Assembly: GCA_047628385.1 (NCBI GenBank)
Contig: JBLHVH010000190.1
Span: 1 to 6,823, forward strand
Reading direction: 5' to 3'
From: PZPK01 sp047628385
GTDB taxonomy: Bacteria; Pseudomonadota; Gammaproteobacteria; Pseudomonadales; Oleiphilaceae
DNA: 6,823 bases
The first letter of the stretch is position 1. Every line of letters starts with the position of its first letter. A program made the position numbers and the translations under genes. Shown in pieces: positions 6,549 through 6,823 of the stretch. The notes beneath the pieces were generated by a model. The model did not search any database. It was not told the DNA's origin and was given only the letters and a program-made list of their open reading frames with translations.

Positions 6549-6587
6549 TAACCCAGATATCTTAAGACCATTAATTTATCGGGGTTA
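6549..6587. terminator. Imperfect inverted repeat, possible terminator between convergent units
   Basis: Arms 6549-6558 (TAACCCAGAT) and 6578-6587 (ATCGGGGTTA) pair at nine of ten positions around a 19-base AT-rich loop. The repeat lies between the plus-strand PilZ/hydrolase unit and the stop of the minus-strand AzlD gene. No strong T-run follows. The long loop makes this weak. Confidence 0.3.
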
Positions 6588-6598
6588 GCTTATTTAAC

Positions 6599-6823
6599 TT
6601 AGAATAATATTTTCAATAATCCAAACACACTCATACCAAACACAACAACAGCCAAAGTGTTTTTTATCTTTAGGCTAAATATAACTGTCGCTACGCCTGC
6701 AATTAAAAAGGGGCTGGTAATAAAATCACTATTGCTTTCTTGATGTCCAAGAAAGACAATAGGAACCCACATTGCAGTCAAAACAGAGGGAGCGGTATAG
6801 CTGAGTAATCTGGTTACTTTTGG
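6599..6823 (-). CDS. azlD: AzlD-family membrane protein, C-terminal part (cut by window edge)
   Basis: The last 74 codons of a small inner-membrane protein, open from the window edge to a TAA at 6599-6601. Hydrophobic stretches alternate with short loops: VLTAMWVPIVFLG, then FLIAGVATVIFSL, then NTLAVVVFGMSVFGLLKILF. The arrangement, with APSVLTAMWVP in the first segment and a Gly-Met in the last, is typical of the C-terminus of AzlD. AzlD pairs with AzlC to export branched-chain amino acids. The partner azlC would be expected to the right, beyond the window. The internal Met at about 6781 is not the true start. The assignment is by pattern memory for a short fragment. Confidence 0.75.
   Translation of the reverse strand, partial: PKVTRLLSYTAPSVLTAMWVPIVFLGHQESNSDFITSPFLIAGVATVIFSLKIKNTLAVVVFGMSVFGLLKILF

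Overview
The window looks like chromosomal DNA from an AT-rich gammaproteobacterium. The YdeP-type oxidoreductase, the PdhR-like GntR regulator and the style of the IS3 element would fit a marine, cold-adapted Alteromonadales member such as a Colwellia relative. That placement is inferred from protein style and base composition, not from a marker gene. Four genes are intact or apparently functional: a GntR/FadR-family regulator (37-828, +), a YdeP-type molybdopterin oxidoreductase (994-3273, -), a PilZ-domain protein (5912-6301, +), and the C-terminus of an AzlD-family membrane protein running off the right edge (6599-6823, -). The regulator and the oxidoreductase converge on a perfect 19-bp inverted repeat, probably a shared transcription stop.

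From 3287 to 5733 there is no intact gene. This stretch is a decayed region. It holds a heavily mutated fdhD just upstream of the oxidoreductase (two nonsense codons, a frameshift and a deletion with a frame change). Upstream of that are an unidentified 77-codon C-terminal fragment, a 54-codon unidentified fragment, and a dead IS3-family insertion sequence with both terminal inverted repeats still recognisable (4586-5733). A second remnant, the middle of an RBBP9/YdeN-type serine hydrolase, lies directly behind the PilZ gene (6306-6506).

The ancestral layout on the minus strand was probably unidentified gene -> fdhD -> ydeP-like gene, as one operon. FdhD normally sulfurates the molybdenum cofactor of formate dehydrogenases, so the surviving oxidoreductase has lost its adjacent maturation gene. 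Either another fdhD exists elsewhere, the enzyme does not need FdhD, or the enzyme gene is itself a recent survivor of operon decay. No CRISPR array, tRNA or rRNA gene, integron, phage module or defence system was seen. The notable content is gene decay, a crippled transposon and several inverted repeats rather than a new system.
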